This document shows, piece by piece, positions 26,952-35,302 of a stretch of 64,000 nt of DNA (the first letter of the stretch is position 1; the number at the start of each line of letters is the position of its first letter). The stretch covers positions 7,135 to 71,134 of the forward strand of contig CAZNUW010000015.1 in NCBI GenBank assembly GCA_964576515.1, given 5' to 3'. The stretch comes from SHVO01 sp964576515 (lineage in GTDB: Bacteria; Pseudomonadota; Alphaproteobacteria; Rhodospirillales; Rhodospirillaceae). The notes beneath the pieces are model-generated. The model had not been told where the DNA came from and ran no database searches. It saw only the letters and a program-made list of their open reading frames with translations. The translations under genes were made by a program, and so were the position numbers.

Positions 26952-27015
26952 TCGTCACCTGTGAGGTATGGTAGAATGAGGCCGAGAGAGTGAGTTTAAG
27001 CGCGGACGACTTCAA

Positions 27016-27255
27016 GTGAGCAGCGAACCTTTTGACCCGGAACTGCCCGAAGTCTTGTTCGAGATGTATGCCGTGGGCAACGCTGTGAAAGTGTCCGCGA
27101 TCGACCCCTATTCCAATGTGGAGGTCTCGGTCCTCGGCCCGGTGACGGCCGCCCCCTATACGCTCAAAATGAACGCCCTGCGGAAGCTGAAGGCAAAGCT
27201 GCGCAAACTGGCGAGTGCGGCGTCCGCTAAGCCATTGAAAGGTCACACAATATAA
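27016..27255 (+). CDS. DUF6898-like small conserved protein
   Basis: 79 residues, GTG start. The block LPEVLFEMYAVGNAVKVSAIDPYSNVEV is typical of a small alphaproteobacterial family (DUF6898 as I recall it), followed by a short helix LRKLKAKLRKLA. Function unknown. Many related genes lie close to penicillin acylase or rpiB-type neighbours, but that is memory, not tested here. 76 bases before the lectin-like gene. Confidence 0.7.
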   Translation: MSSEPFDPELPEVLFEMYAVGNAVKVSAIDPYSNVEVSVLGPVTAAPYTLKMNALRKLKAKLRKLASAASAKPLKGHTI

Positions 27256-27266
27256 CATCTTGTGTG
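27244..27266. repeat. inverted repeat over the DUF6898 stop codon
   Basis: CACACAA (27244-27250) and TTGTGTG (27260-27266) with a 9-nt AT-rich loop. It spans the stop codon and lies 66 bases before the lectin-like ATG. It could be an operator or a weak terminator stem; there is no T-tract after it. Confidence 0.35.
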
Positions 27267-27331
27267 TGATTGGCACCGCTCGCCCAGATGTGGTATCCGT
27301 CCTCTATCCCACAGACCGCGAGGAGGCCGGA

Positions 27332-27979
27332 ATGAGCAAGATGTTGTACGCCGTTGCATTCACCGCCGCTGTATTGATGTCCGGCGCCGCCGGCGCCCAG
27401 GACGCCAAGATGAGCTTCTTCATCACCAGCGCCGGGCTCGGCAAGGGGGCGGATCTTGGCGGGCTGGAAGGGGCCGACCGGCACTGCCAGGCGCTGGCGA
27501 CGGCCGCCGGCAGCAAAAAGGAATGGCGCGCCTATCTCAGCGCCGGTGCGGACGGCGGCAAGGCGCCTGTGAATGCACGCGATCGCATCGGTAAGGGCCC
27601 GTGGTTCAATTTCAAAGGCGATCAGGTCGCGGCCAGCGTCGCCGATCTGCATAGCGACAACAATAAGCTCTCGAAAGAGAACTCGCTGACCGAGAAGGGC
27701 GCGGTCACCAACGGTCGCGGCGATACGCCGAACCGTCACGACATCCTCACGGGCAGCCAGGCCGACGGGACGGCCTTCGCCGATACGGCCGACCACACCT
27801 GTAAGAATTGGACGAGCAGCGCCGCCGACGGCAGCGCCGCGGTCGGCCATCACGACCGTCAGGGTGGAGGCCCCGCGCCCACGTCCTGGAACGCGTCGCA
27901 TCCCTCGCGCGGCTGCGGCCAGGAAAACCTGCAGGCCAGCGGCGGAGACGGCCTCTTCTACTGTTTCGCCACCAATTAA
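27332..27979 (+). CDS. secreted C-type-lectin-fold-like (DUF1554-type) protein
   Basis: 215 residues with a signal peptide (1-22, cleavage after AAGA). The mature part starts with a segment SAGLGKGADLGGLEGADRHC, close to the opening of DUF1554/collagen-endostatin-like lectin folds, followed by WRAYLS and paired cysteines in HTCKNWTS and SRGCGQENL...LFYCFA, likely disulfides. Good ribosome-binding site GAGGAGG before ATG 27332. A periplasmic or extracellular binding role is inferred; no ligand is known. Next gene rpiB starts 22 bases downstream. Confidence 0.75.
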   Translation: MSKMLYAVAFTAAVLMSGAAGAQDAKMSFFITSAGLGKGADLGGLEGADRHCQALATAAGSKKEWRAYLSAGADGGKAPVNARDRIGKGPWFNFKGDQVAASVADLHSDNNKLSKENSLTEKGAVTNGRGDTPNRHDILTGSQADGTAFADTADHTCKNWTSSAADGSAAVGHHDRQGGGPAPTSWNASHPSRGCGQENLQASGGDGLFYCFATN

Positions 27980-28001
27980 ATCCGGAGTTCATAACGTTCC
28001 T

Positions 28002-28457
28002 ATGTCCGATTCCCGTATTGCCAAGCCCGGCGACACCATCGTCATCGCCAGCGACCACGCCGGCGTGGAGTTAAAGTCCCTAATGACGAACGACCTTCAA
28101 GACATGGGCTTCAAGGTGAAGGATCTCGGTACGACGTCGACGGATTCCGTCGACTATCCGGACTATGGACATGCGGTGGGTAAAGCTGTGCAGGCGCACG
28201 AGGCCACGGCCGGCGTCCTGATTTGCGGAACCGGCATCGGTATCTCCATCGCGGCGAACCGGCACGCCGGCGTGCGCGCGGCGTTGGTGCATGACGATGT
28301 GACCGCGCGCATGGCGCGCGAGCACAACGACGCGAATGTTATCGTCATGGGGGCCCGTATCGTTCCGTCCGACAAGGCCCGCACGCTTCTGAAAACGTTT
28401 TTCGAAACCCCGTTTGAAGGCGGGCGTCATGCCCGGCGCGTGGAGAAGCTGGGTTAA
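28002..28457 (+). CDS. rpiB: ribose-5-phosphate isomerase B
   Basis: 151-residue RpiB/LacAB-family isomerase interconverting ribose 5-phosphate and ribulose 5-phosphate. Active-site marks: ASDHAG (16-21), catalytic Cys75 in ICGTGIGISIAANRH and RAALVHDDVTARMAREHNDANVI. ATG 28002 chosen; an in-frame extension further upstream would run inside the lectin-like gene. Followed by glyA 48 bases later, a frequent pairing that feeds one-carbon and nucleotide synthesis. Confidence 0.95.
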   Translation: MSDSRIAKPGDTIVIASDHAGVELKSLMTNDLQDMGFKVKDLGTTSTDSVDYPDYGHAVGKAVQAHEATAGVLICGTGIGISIAANRHAGVRAALVHDDVTARMAREHNDANVIVMGARIVPSDKARTLLKTFFETPFEGGRHARRVEKLG

Positions 28458-28505
28458 TCCAGCCGCACGCCAACATCTGTAAAGACTGACTCTATAAGGA
28501 TTGAC

Positions 28506-29789
28506 ATGGATCGCGCCGTTTCTTCCGCATTTTTCACCCGTGGCCTCGCCGAAGCCGACCCGGACGTGATGCGTTCGCTGACCCTCGAACTGGAGCGTCA
28601 GCAAACTCAGATCGAATTGATCGCGTCGGAAAACATCGTCAGCCGCGCCGTGCTCGAAGCCGTCGGCAGCGTCCTGACGAACAAATACGCCGAAGGGTAT
28701 CCCGGTAAGCGTTATTACGGCGGTTGCGAATTTGTCGACATCGCCGAAAGCCTCGCGATCGACCGTGCGAAGCAGCTTTTCAATTGCACCTACGCCAACG
28801 TCCAGCCGCATGCCGGCGCGCCCGCCAACGAAGGCGTGTTCCTGGCGCTTTTGAAGCCGGGCGACACCATCATGGGCATGAACCTCGCGTCCGGCGGCCA
28901 TCTCACCCACGGCGCGCCGCCGAACATCTCCGGCAAGTGGTTCAACGCGATCCAATACGGCGTTCGCCGTCAGGACGGGATTATCGACTACGATCAGGTC
29001 GAGAGCCTTGCGAAGGAACATAAGCCGAAGTTGATCATCGCGGGCGGCTCGGCCTATTCGCGCATCATCGACTTCAAAGCGTTCCGCGCCATTGCCGACA
29101 GCGTGGGCGCGCTGCTCATGGTCGATATGGCGCATTTCGCGGGCTTGGTCGCCGCCGGTGTCCATCCCAGTCCGCTGCCGTTCGCCGACGTCGTGACGAC
29201 CACGACCCACAAGACGCTGCGCGGCCCGCGCGGCGGCATGATCCTGTCCAACAGCGAAGAGATCGGGAAGAAGATCAATTCGGCGATGTTCCCGGGTCTT
29301 CAAGGCGGTCCCTTGATGCACGTCATCGCGGGCAAGGCCGTCGCGTTCGGCGAAGCGCTGAAGCCGGAATTCAAAGCTTATGCGCGGCAGGTTGTCGACA
29401 ACGCGAAGGTGCTGGCCGAAACGCTGCGCAAGGGCGGCCTGGAGATTGTCGCCGGCGGCACGGACACCCACTTGATGCTGGTGGACCTGCGGCCGAAGAA
29501 GCTGACCGGGAATGTGGTCGAGCATCTGCTCGAGCGCGCGGGCATGACGTGCAATAAGAACGGTATTCCCTTCGACCCCGAGAAGCCGACGATCACCTCC
29601 GGCGTGCGTCTCGGCACCCCGGCCGCCACGACCCGGGGGTTCGGAACGGCGGAATTCACCCTGATCGGACAGTGGATTTGCGAGGTTCTGGACGCCCAGG
29701 CGGCGAACCCCGGCAACACCGCGGCCGTGGAGCAGGATGTGCTCAAGCGGGTCCAGGATTTGTGCCGTCGCTTTCCGATTTATCAATAA
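28506..29789 (+). CDS. glyA: serine hydroxymethyltransferase
   Basis: 427-residue PLP enzyme converting serine and tetrahydrofolate to glycine and 5,10-methylene-THF. The PLP-binding lysine is Lys236 in TTTTHKTLRGPRGG; substrate-site motifs ELIASENIVS, KYAEGYPGKRYYGG and ANVQPHAGAPAN are intact. Length is standard. ATG 28506 with AAGGA upstream. It precedes nrdR, the typical alphaproteobacterial glyA-nrdR-ribD order. Confidence 0.97.
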   Translation: MDRAVSSAFFTRGLAEADPDVMRSLTLELERQQTQIELIASENIVSRAVLEAVGSVLTNKYAEGYPGKRYYGGCEFVDIAESLAIDRAKQLFNCTYANVQPHAGAPANEGVFLALLKPGDTIMGMNLASGGHLTHGAPPNISGKWFNAIQYGVRRQDGIIDYDQVESLAKEHKPKLIIAGGSAYSRIIDFKAFRAIADSVGALLMVDMAHFAGLVAAGVHPSPLPFADVVTTTTHKTLRGPRGGMILSNSEEIGKKINSAMFPGLQGGPLMHVIAGKAVAFGEALKPEFKAYARQVVDNAKVLAETLRKGGLEIVAGGTDTHLMLVDLRPKKLTGNVVEHLLERAGMTCNKNGIPFDPEKPTITSGVRLGTPAATTRGFGTAEFTLIGQWICEVLDAQAANPGNTAAVEQDVLKRVQDLCRRFPIYQ

Positions 29790-29792
29790 TTA

Positions 29793-29844
29793 GCGTTAAC
29801 ATTAGGGTTATAGTGATTTTAACGCGCCCGGCGGGGATGCCGGG
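29793..29844. repeat. two inverted repeats in the glyA-nrdR gap
   Basis: GCGTTAA (29793-29799) pairs with TTAACGC (29819-29825) across an AT-rich loop, and CCCGGC (29827-29832) pairs with GCCGGG (29839-29844). The 80-bp gap may hold a weak terminator or an nrdR promoter/operator. No U-run follows the second stem. Confidence 0.35.
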
Positions 29845-29869
29845 TTCAGGGGAATAAGGGGTCGGGGCG

Positions 29870-30340
29870 ATGCGTTGTCCGTATTGCGGGCATATGGATA
29901 CCCAGGTGAAGGATTCACGGCCGACGGAGGATAACTCCGCCATTCGTCGCCGCCGGTCCTGTCCTGCTTGCGGTGCGCGGTTCACCACGTTCGAGCGCAT
30001 CCAATTGCGTGAACTGACAGTCGTGAAAAAGGGCGGTCAACGCTTGCCGTTCGATCGCGACAAGATCGCGCGTTCGATTTTCACCGCGTGCCGCAAGCGG
30101 CCCGTGGACGAGGAGCGTATCGAACGCGTCGTGAACTCGATCCAGCGGCGGCTTGAAAGCATGGGCGAGTCCGATATTCCGTCCAGCGTCATCGGCGAGA
30201 TGGTGATGGAAGCGCTGCAAGGCCTCGATAAGGTTGCCTATGTGCGCTTCGCGTCCGTGTACAAGAACTTCCGTGAAGTCAAAGATTTCGAGAGCTTCGT
30301 CGAAAATCTGACGGAACCGGTCGTTCCCGACCAGAACTGA
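29870..30340 (+). CDS. nrdR: transcriptional repressor NrdR
   Basis: 156 residues. N-terminal zinc ribbon CPYC (3-6) and CPAC (31-34), then an ATP-cone domain (about 48-138) that senses ATP/dATP. It represses ribonucleotide reductase genes through NrdR boxes. Motifs DSRPTEDNSAIRRRRSCPACGARFTTFERIQL are diagnostic when read in two parts either side of residue 28. Its TGA stop shares one base with the ribD ATG, so nrdR and ribD are coupled. Confidence 0.97.
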   Translation: MRCPYCGHMDTQVKDSRPTEDNSAIRRRRSCPACGARFTTFERIQLRELTVVKKGGQRLPFDRDKIARSIFTACRKRPVDEERIERVVNSIQRRLESMGESDIPSSVIGEMVMEALQGLDKVAYVRFASVYKNFREVKDFESFVENLTEPVVPDQN

Positions 30341-31455
30341 TGACCGCGCGCGCGTCCGCAGTCCTGGACAAGGAGTTCATGGACGTCGCGCTGGGTTTGG
30401 CCGCTCGCAATCTCGGCGATACCTGGCCCAATCCCACGGTAGGTTGCGTGCTCGTCAAGGACGGGCATGTCGTCGGGCGTGGGTGGACGCAGCCGGGCGG
30501 CCGCCCACATGCGGAAACCGAGGCGCTTGCCCGCGCCGGCGCCGCCGCGAGCGGTGCGACGGCCTACGTCACCCTTGAGCCTTGTAGTCATCACGGGAAA
30601 ACGCCGCCCTGCGCGGATGCGCTGGCGAGCGCCAGGGTCTCACGGGTTGTCGCTGCGACGACCGACCCGGACCCGCGTGTGAACGGACGCGGCTTGCAGC
30701 GCTTGCGTGAAGCGGGGATTCACGTTGACGAGGGGGTCTGCAAGGCCGCCGCCGACCGCTTGAATGCGGGTTTCTACTTGAAGGTGACCCAAGGGCGCCC
30801 CCTGTTCGCGTTGAAAACAGCAACCAGTTTTGACGGGCGGATCGCGTTGGCCTCCGGCGAAAGCCGGTGGATCACCGGGGAAACCGCAAGGCGCGCGGTC
30901 CATGTCTTGCGCGCGCGCTACGATGCGATCCTTGTCGGTTCGGAAACCGCGTTGACCGACGACCCACTTCTGACGTGCCGGTTGGAGGGCTACGCGGGGC
31001 GGCCCAAGGTGCGGATCGTGCTGGACCGGCGATTGCGCCTCGCCCCGGCGTCCGAACTCGTGAAGACGGCGCGCGATATCCCGACCTGGGTTGTCACGTC
31101 CGCGCAGGCGGCCCAATCCGCGCGCTATCGCGAACTGGAAGCGGCCGGGGTACACCTGATTCCGTTGAAGGATACGTCGGATCACGCGAGTTTCTCTTTC
31201 GGCGTCGGCAAAGCGCTGGCGGAGCGCGGGCTGACCCGCGTTCTGATTGAAGGCGGCGGGCAGGTTGCCGCCGCGTTCCTCAGGGCCGGATTGATCGACG
31301 AGGTCGCCTGGTTCAAGGCGCCGAGCGTCATCGGCGGCGACGGACGGGCCTCGATTCATCCAATGGGGCTTGTCGATCTGGCCGATATGCCGCGTTTTCG
31401 CCCGCGGGAGAGCTACAAATTCGGCGAAGACACCCTGGATATCCTCACCCGCTGA
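30340..31455 (+). CDS. ribD: bifunctional riboflavin deaminase/reductase RibD
   Basis: 371 residues. N-terminal deaminase domain with zinc ligands His57 (HAETEAL, Glu59 proton shuttle), Cys82 and Cys91 (PCSHHGKTPPC), and C-terminal dihydrofolate-reductase-like reductase domain (LKTATSFDGRIAL, SRWITG, EGGGQVAAAFL). It performs the second and third steps of riboflavin synthesis. Standard length. The riboflavin genes continue downstream as ribE, ribBX and ribH. I saw no FMN riboswitch in this operon. Confidence 0.96.
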   Translation: MTARASAVLDKEFMDVALGLAARNLGDTWPNPTVGCVLVKDGHVVGRGWTQPGGRPHAETEALARAGAAASGATAYVTLEPCSHHGKTPPCADALASARVSRVVAATTDPDPRVNGRGLQRLREAGIHVDEGVCKAAADRLNAGFYLKVTQGRPLFALKTATSFDGRIALASGESRWITGETARRAVHVLRARYDAILVGSETALTDDPLLTCRLEGYAGRPKVRIVLDRRLRLAPASELVKTARDIPTWVVTSAQAAQSARYRELEAAGVHLIPLKDTSDHASFSFGVGKALAERGLTRVLIEGGGQVAAAFLRAGLIDEVAWFKAPSVIGGDGRASIHPMGLVDLADMPRFRPRESYKFGEDTLDILTR

Positions 31456-31473
31456 CACCTATATACTAGGCCC

Positions 31474-32076
31474 ATGTTCACAGGAATCATCACCGATCTC
31501 GGGTCCGTCATGGACGCCGTCCAAGGCGGCGCGGCTGCCGCGCGTTTCCGTATTCGTACGGCGTACGATATGGCGACCGTCGCGATGGGTGCGTCGATTG
31601 CGTGCAACGGCTGCTGTCTGACCGTCGTGGAAAAAGGGGCGGATTGGTTCGCCGTGGACGCGTCGCGCGAGACCCTCGACAAGACCACGCTTGGGGCGTG
31701 GACCGCGGGCATGCGCCTCAATCTCGAACGGGCCTTGAAGGCGGGCGACGAGTTGGGCGGTCACTTGGTATCCGGGCATGTCGACGGCGTGGCGACAATC
31801 GAGGACGTCTCGGATGATGCGGGATCGAAGCGTTTTGTGATCGCGCCGCCCGCCGATCTCATGAAATTCGTCGCGCCAAAGGGTTCGGTCGCGCTGGAAG
31901 GCGTTTCGCTGACGGTCAACGAAGTGAATGCCAATAGCTTTGGCGTCAATGTCATTCCCCATACGCAGGCGGTGACGACGTTCGGGGCGCTCCGGGCCGG
32001 CGACCGGCTCAACATGGAAATCGATCAATTGGCGCGGTATGTTGCGCGTCTCCTCGACGCGACCCGTCCGGACTGA
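31474..32076 (+). CDS. ribE: riboflavin synthase alpha subunit
   Basis: 200 residues with the internal two-fold repeat of the family: MFTGIITDLGS plus ASIACNGCCLTVVE in the first half and SGHVDGVATIE plus GSVALEGVSLTVNE in the second. Dismutates two 6,7-dimethyl-8-ribityllumazines to riboflavin. It starts 18 bases after ribD, and the next gene begins within its last codons. Confidence 0.96.
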   Translation: MFTGIITDLGSVMDAVQGGAAAARFRIRTAYDMATVAMGASIACNGCCLTVVEKGADWFAVDASRETLDKTTLGAWTAGMRLNLERALKAGDELGGHLVSGHVDGVATIEDVSDDAGSKRFVIAPPADLMKFVAPKGSVALEGVSLTVNEVNANSFGVNVIPHTQAVTTFGALRAGDRLNMEIDQLARYVARLLDATRPD

Positions 32077-33232
32077 AGACAAGCGGAAAGTAAGAACCTT
32101 GGCCGACGCCCTGCAGAAAACACCGGTTCACGCCGGTTTCCTTTCCTCCATCGAGGAAATTCTCGACGACGCCCGCAACGGCCGGATGTTCATCCTGGTC
32201 GACGACGAGAACCGCGAGAACGAGGGGGACCTTATCATCCCGGCGCAAATGGCGACCCCGGACGCCATCAATTTCATGGCCAAGCATGGGCGCGGATTGA
32301 TCTGTCTGTCGCTGACCGCCCAGCGCGCCGAACACCTGCGGTTGCCTTTGATGCCGGCGCATAATCAATCGCGCCTTTCAACCGCCTTCACCTTGAGTAT
32401 CGAGGCGCGCTCCGGCGTCACGACAGGAATCTCCGCGGCGGACCGCGCGCGCACCATCGCGGTGGCGATCGATCCCGCGTCGACGCACACGGATATCTGT
32501 ACGCCCGGCCACGTGTTCCCGCTCATGGCCCGCGACGGCGGCGTGCTTGTGCGCGCCGGTCATACCGAAGCGGCGGTGGACGTTGCGCGTCTCGCGGGTT
32601 TGATCCCGGCGGGCGTCATTTGCGAAATCATGAATGACGACGGTTCGATGGCGCGGATGCCGGACCTCATCAAGTTCGCGCAATTCCACGGCTTGAAGAT
32701 CGGCACCATTGCCGACCTCATCGCCTATCGCCGTAAGACAGAGCGCCTCGTCAGCCTGCTTGCGGAGTCCACGTTCAAGTCCAAGGTCGGCGGCGAATGG
32801 ACGCTGAAGGTCTATGCGGACTCCGTCTCCGGGGCCGAGTTGCCGGTGCTGGTGAAAGGCAACGTCTCGGGCGCGAGCTCCGCAATGGTGCGTATGCATC
32901 ATATCAATATCCTTCCCGACGTCCTCGCGGATGAAGACTCTGTCCGGACGGGCGACCTTCACACCGCCATGCAAATGGTCGCCGACTATGGGACGGGTGT
33001 TATCGTTTTCTTCCGCGACCCGGTCTCGGGCGGCCTGTCGGAGCGTATCCGCGCGAAGGCCCGCGGTGAAGAAACCACCACACGTCTTGTCGACTACGGC
33101 GTCGGCGCGCAGATCCTGACGGATATCGGCGTGCGCGACATGATTTTGCTGACCAACACCTCGAAGGTCGTGATCGGGCTTGAGGGGTATGGCCTGCGCA
33201 TTGTCGAGCAACGCGCTATTAAGGGACGTTAG
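32039..33232 (+). CDS. ribB: 3,4-dihydroxy-2-butanone-4-phosphate synthase with degenerate RibA-like domain (RibBX type)
   Basis: 397 residues. The N-terminal DHBP synthase half is complete (DDENRENEGDLII, HTDICTPGHVFPL, GHTEAAVDVARLAG), making the four-carbon unit for lumazine. The C-terminal half aligns with GTP cyclohydrolase II by fold marks (DYGVGAQILTDIGV, LTNTSKVVIGLEGYGL) but the zinc motif C-x10-C-x-C is absent; the matching segment reads RMHHINILPDVLADEDS. So the RibA half is probably not a cyclohydrolase. ATG 32039 overlaps ribE by 38 bases and has no clear ribosome-binding site; TTG 32099 with GGAAAG upstream is an alternative start (377 residues). Confidence 0.93.
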   Translation: MLRVSSTRPVRTEDKRKVRTLADALQKTPVHAGFLSSIEEILDDARNGRMFILVDDENRENEGDLIIPAQMATPDAINFMAKHGRGLICLSLTAQRAEHLRLPLMPAHNQSRLSTAFTLSIEARSGVTTGISAADRARTIAVAIDPASTHTDICTPGHVFPLMARDGGVLVRAGHTEAAVDVARLAGLIPAGVICEIMNDDGSMARMPDLIKFAQFHGLKIGTIADLIAYRRKTERLVSLLAESTFKSKVGGEWTLKVYADSVSGAELPVLVKGNVSGASSAMVRMHHINILPDVLADEDSVRTGDLHTAMQMVADYGTGVIVFFRDPVSGGLSERIRAKARGEETTTRLVDYGVGAQILTDIGVRDMILLTNTSKVVIGLEGYGLRIVEQRAIKGR

Positions 33233-33244
33233 AGAGTTCGAGCG

Positions 33245-33688
33245 ATGACCAATCCACACATCCTTATTATTGAAGCGCGCTTCTACGACGAGAACGCCGA
33301 CCTGCTGTTGGCGGGCGCCAAGAAGGCGCTTGAGCAGAAAGCGAAAGTGGACGTCATAACCGTGCCGGGAATTCTCGAGCTGCCGGCGGCGATGGCCTTC
33401 GCATTCTCCAGCGAACGTAAAAGTGGCGTGCGTTATGACGGCTGCGTCGTGCTGGGATGCGCGGTGAAGGGCGAGACCGATCACTATGAGTACGTCTGCG
33501 CGGAATCTATGAGCGGGGTGCAGCGCGTGGCCCTCGATATGAAGGTTCCGCTCGGCAACGGCATTTTGACCTGTCCGACCTGGGAGTTGGCGCAAAACCG
33601 TGCGAATCCGGCCGAAGGCGACGTTGGCGGGCGTGCGGCGCGCGCCTGCCTGCGCCTTGTTGAGCTGAAGCGGAACTTCGGGCTATAA
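33245..33688 (+). CDS. ribH: 6,7-dimethyl-8-ribityllumazine synthase
   Basis: 147 residues. Condenses the RibB product with the RibD product. Family motifs: ILIIEARFYDENADLLLAGA at the start, VPGILELPAAMAF, the active-site loop GCAVKGETDHYEYVC and GNGILTCPTWELAQNRA. Slightly short for the family but complete. Twelve bases after ribB, before nusB; ribH-nusB is a widespread pair. Confidence 0.95.
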   Translation: MTNPHILIIEARFYDENADLLLAGAKKALEQKAKVDVITVPGILELPAAMAFAFSSERKSGVRYDGCVVLGCAVKGETDHYEYVCAESMSGVQRVALDMKVPLGNGILTCPTWELAQNRANPAEGDVGGRAARACLRLVELKRNFGL

Positions 33689-33746
33689 GCGCACGCGTTC
33701 GCGCACTGGGCGTGGCGTTTTACCACCTTTGTTAGGCTTAGATTTA

Positions 33747-34289
33747 ATGTCAGCGACCGCTGATACTCCGGAACGTGCTCCCCTCGACCCGCAAGGCCGT
33801 AGCGCCGGGCGGCTTGCCGCCGTGCAGGCGCTCTATCAGGTGGAGGTCACGCAAGATCCCGCCGATCAGATCATCAAGGACTTTCTCGTGGGGCGCTTGG
33901 GCGGCCTCGCCGTGGCCCAGGATGCGGACACCGAGCAGGAGTCCATCGTCGCGTTGGCGGAGATCGACGGCGAACTGTTCATCAATCTCGTGCGCGCCGT
34001 GCAGACGCGCGGCGCGGAGATCGACGACATGATCAAGGGATCGATCTCCGGCGACTGGCCGTGGGAGCGTCTTGAGATCACCTTGCGCTCGATTTTGCGC
34101 GCCGGTGTTGCGGAGCTTCTGACGCGCAGCGACATTCCCGCCAACGTGACCGTGACGGAATTCGTCGATGTCGCGCAGGCGTTCTACGCCGGGCCTGAGT
34201 CCGGCATGACGAACGCCGTGCTTGATCGCATCGCGCGCGCTCTTGGGCGCAATAACAGCGGCGTGCGCGCCGGCGTTGGGAACAAATGA
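33747..34289 (+). CDS. nusB: transcription antitermination protein NusB
   Basis: About 180 residues, all-helical NusB that with NusE binds boxA during rRNA antitermination. Core motifs: SAGRLAAVQALYQVEV, ERLEITLRSILRAGVAELL, IPANVTVTEFVDVAQAF and AVLDRIARALGR. ATG 33747 preferred; an upstream TTG at 33729 would add six residues. The stop overlaps the thiL ATG. Confidence 0.94.
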   Translation: MSATADTPERAPLDPQGRSAGRLAAVQALYQVEVTQDPADQIIKDFLVGRLGGLAVAQDADTEQESIVALAEIDGELFINLVRAVQTRGAEIDDMIKGSISGDWPWERLEITLRSILRAGVAELLTRSDIPANVTVTEFVDVAQAFYAGPESGMTNAVLDRIARALGRNNSGVRAGVGNK

Positions 34290-35281
34290 GTCCCCGCGCC
34301 GGTGAGTTCGACCTGATCGCGGCGCTGTTCGCGCCGCTGTCGAAGAACGCTCCCGGCGCTTTCGGACTGAAAGACGATGCCGCGAAACTGATCTCAAGCC
34401 CGGGGCACGATGTGCTCATGACGGTCGATACCGTCATTGCGGGCGTGCACTTCCGCACCGAGGATCCGCCGGCGCGTGTCGCGCAAAAGGCCTTGCGTGT
34501 GAACCTGTCCGACCTCGCGGCAAAAGGCGCTCGCCCGCTCGGGTTCCTGCAAGCCTTAAGTCTCAACGACAGCATCACCGACGATTACCTTCGCGCTTAT
34601 GCCGACGGCTTGGCCGCGGACGTCGCCGCGTTCTCAGCGCCTCTGTTCGGCGGGGACACCACCTCCGGGCCCGGACCGATGGCGGTCAGCATCACCGCCT
34701 ACGGCGAAGTGCCGCACGGCCAGATGATTTTGCGCAGCGGCGCGCGCGCCGGGGATGTGATCTGTGTGACGGGCACGGTCGGCGATGGGGCGCTGGGGCT
34801 GGCGTGTTTGGCCGGCGCGGTGGGTCTTCCGTCCGCGCATGAGGCTGCGCTTGTCGCGCGGTATCAATTGCCCGAACCGCGCCTGAGGGCGGGCTTCGCT
34901 TTGCGTAACCGTGCAAGCGCCTGTCTCGATATCTCCGACGGACTGGTGGCCGACATCGGCCATATCTGCGCGACGTCGAAAGTCGCCGCGGTGATTTCCC
35001 AGGATGCAATCCCGTTATCGGACGCTGGGCGCGCCGCTGTTACGAAGAATCCCACGCTTTGGGCGGAGGTGCTGGGCGGCGGCGACGATTACGAACTCGC
35101 CTTCACGCTGCCGGCGCACGAAGCGTCCGCGATTTCCGCGCTGTCGGCGGAAGCCGGTGTGCCCCTCACAGTGATCGGTCGCATTGAGGCGGCCGAAGAT
35201 GCTAACATCGGCGTCGTCACTGTCGTCGATACGGCGGGGCGGCCGGTCGCGATCCCCAAGACGGGGTATCGTCACCGATAA
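34286..35281 (+). CDS. thiL: thiamine-monophosphate kinase
   Basis: 331-residue AIR-synthase-fold kinase that makes thiamine diphosphate from thiamine monophosphate. Marks: EFDLIAALFAPL at the start, DDAAKLISSPGHDVLMTVDTVIAGVHF, KALRVNLSDLAAKGARPLGFL, GGDTTSGPGP and, near the end, DISDGLVADIGHI and GGGDDYELAF. Coupled to nusB. No thiamine riboswitch was seen. Confidence 0.95.
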   Translation: MSPRAGEFDLIAALFAPLSKNAPGAFGLKDDAAKLISSPGHDVLMTVDTVIAGVHFRTEDPPARVAQKALRVNLSDLAAKGARPLGFLQALSLNDSITDDYLRAYADGLAADVAAFSAPLFGGDTTSGPGPMAVSITAYGEVPHGQMILRSGARAGDVICVTGTVGDGALGLACLAGAVGLPSAHEAALVARYQLPEPRLRAGFALRNRASACLDISDGLVADIGHICATSKVAAVISQDAIPLSDAGRAAVTKNPTLWAEVLGGGDDYELAFTLPAHEASAISALSAEAGVPLTVIGRIEAAEDANIGVVTVVDTAGRPVAIPKTGYRHR

Positions 35282-35302
35282 TTTGGGGGCTGGGTTTAAC
35301 CG

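Noticed and set aside
25329..26993. Long forward frame opposite the penicillin acylase gene
   Set aside because: Arg/Gly/His-rich shadow; the minus-strand gene has clear catalytic motifs.
27864..28001. Upstream extension of rpiB
   Set aside because: It runs inside the lectin-like gene in another frame and lacks family similarity; ATG 28002 begins the conserved protein.
28080..29786. Long antisense frame (about 568 codons) opposite rpiB-glyA
   Set aside because: Complete overlap with two certain genes; composition typical of a shadow frame.
29790..32076. Search for an FMN riboswitch in front of the rib genes
   Set aside because: Genes are nearly contiguous; no leader long enough and no RFN-element pattern seen.
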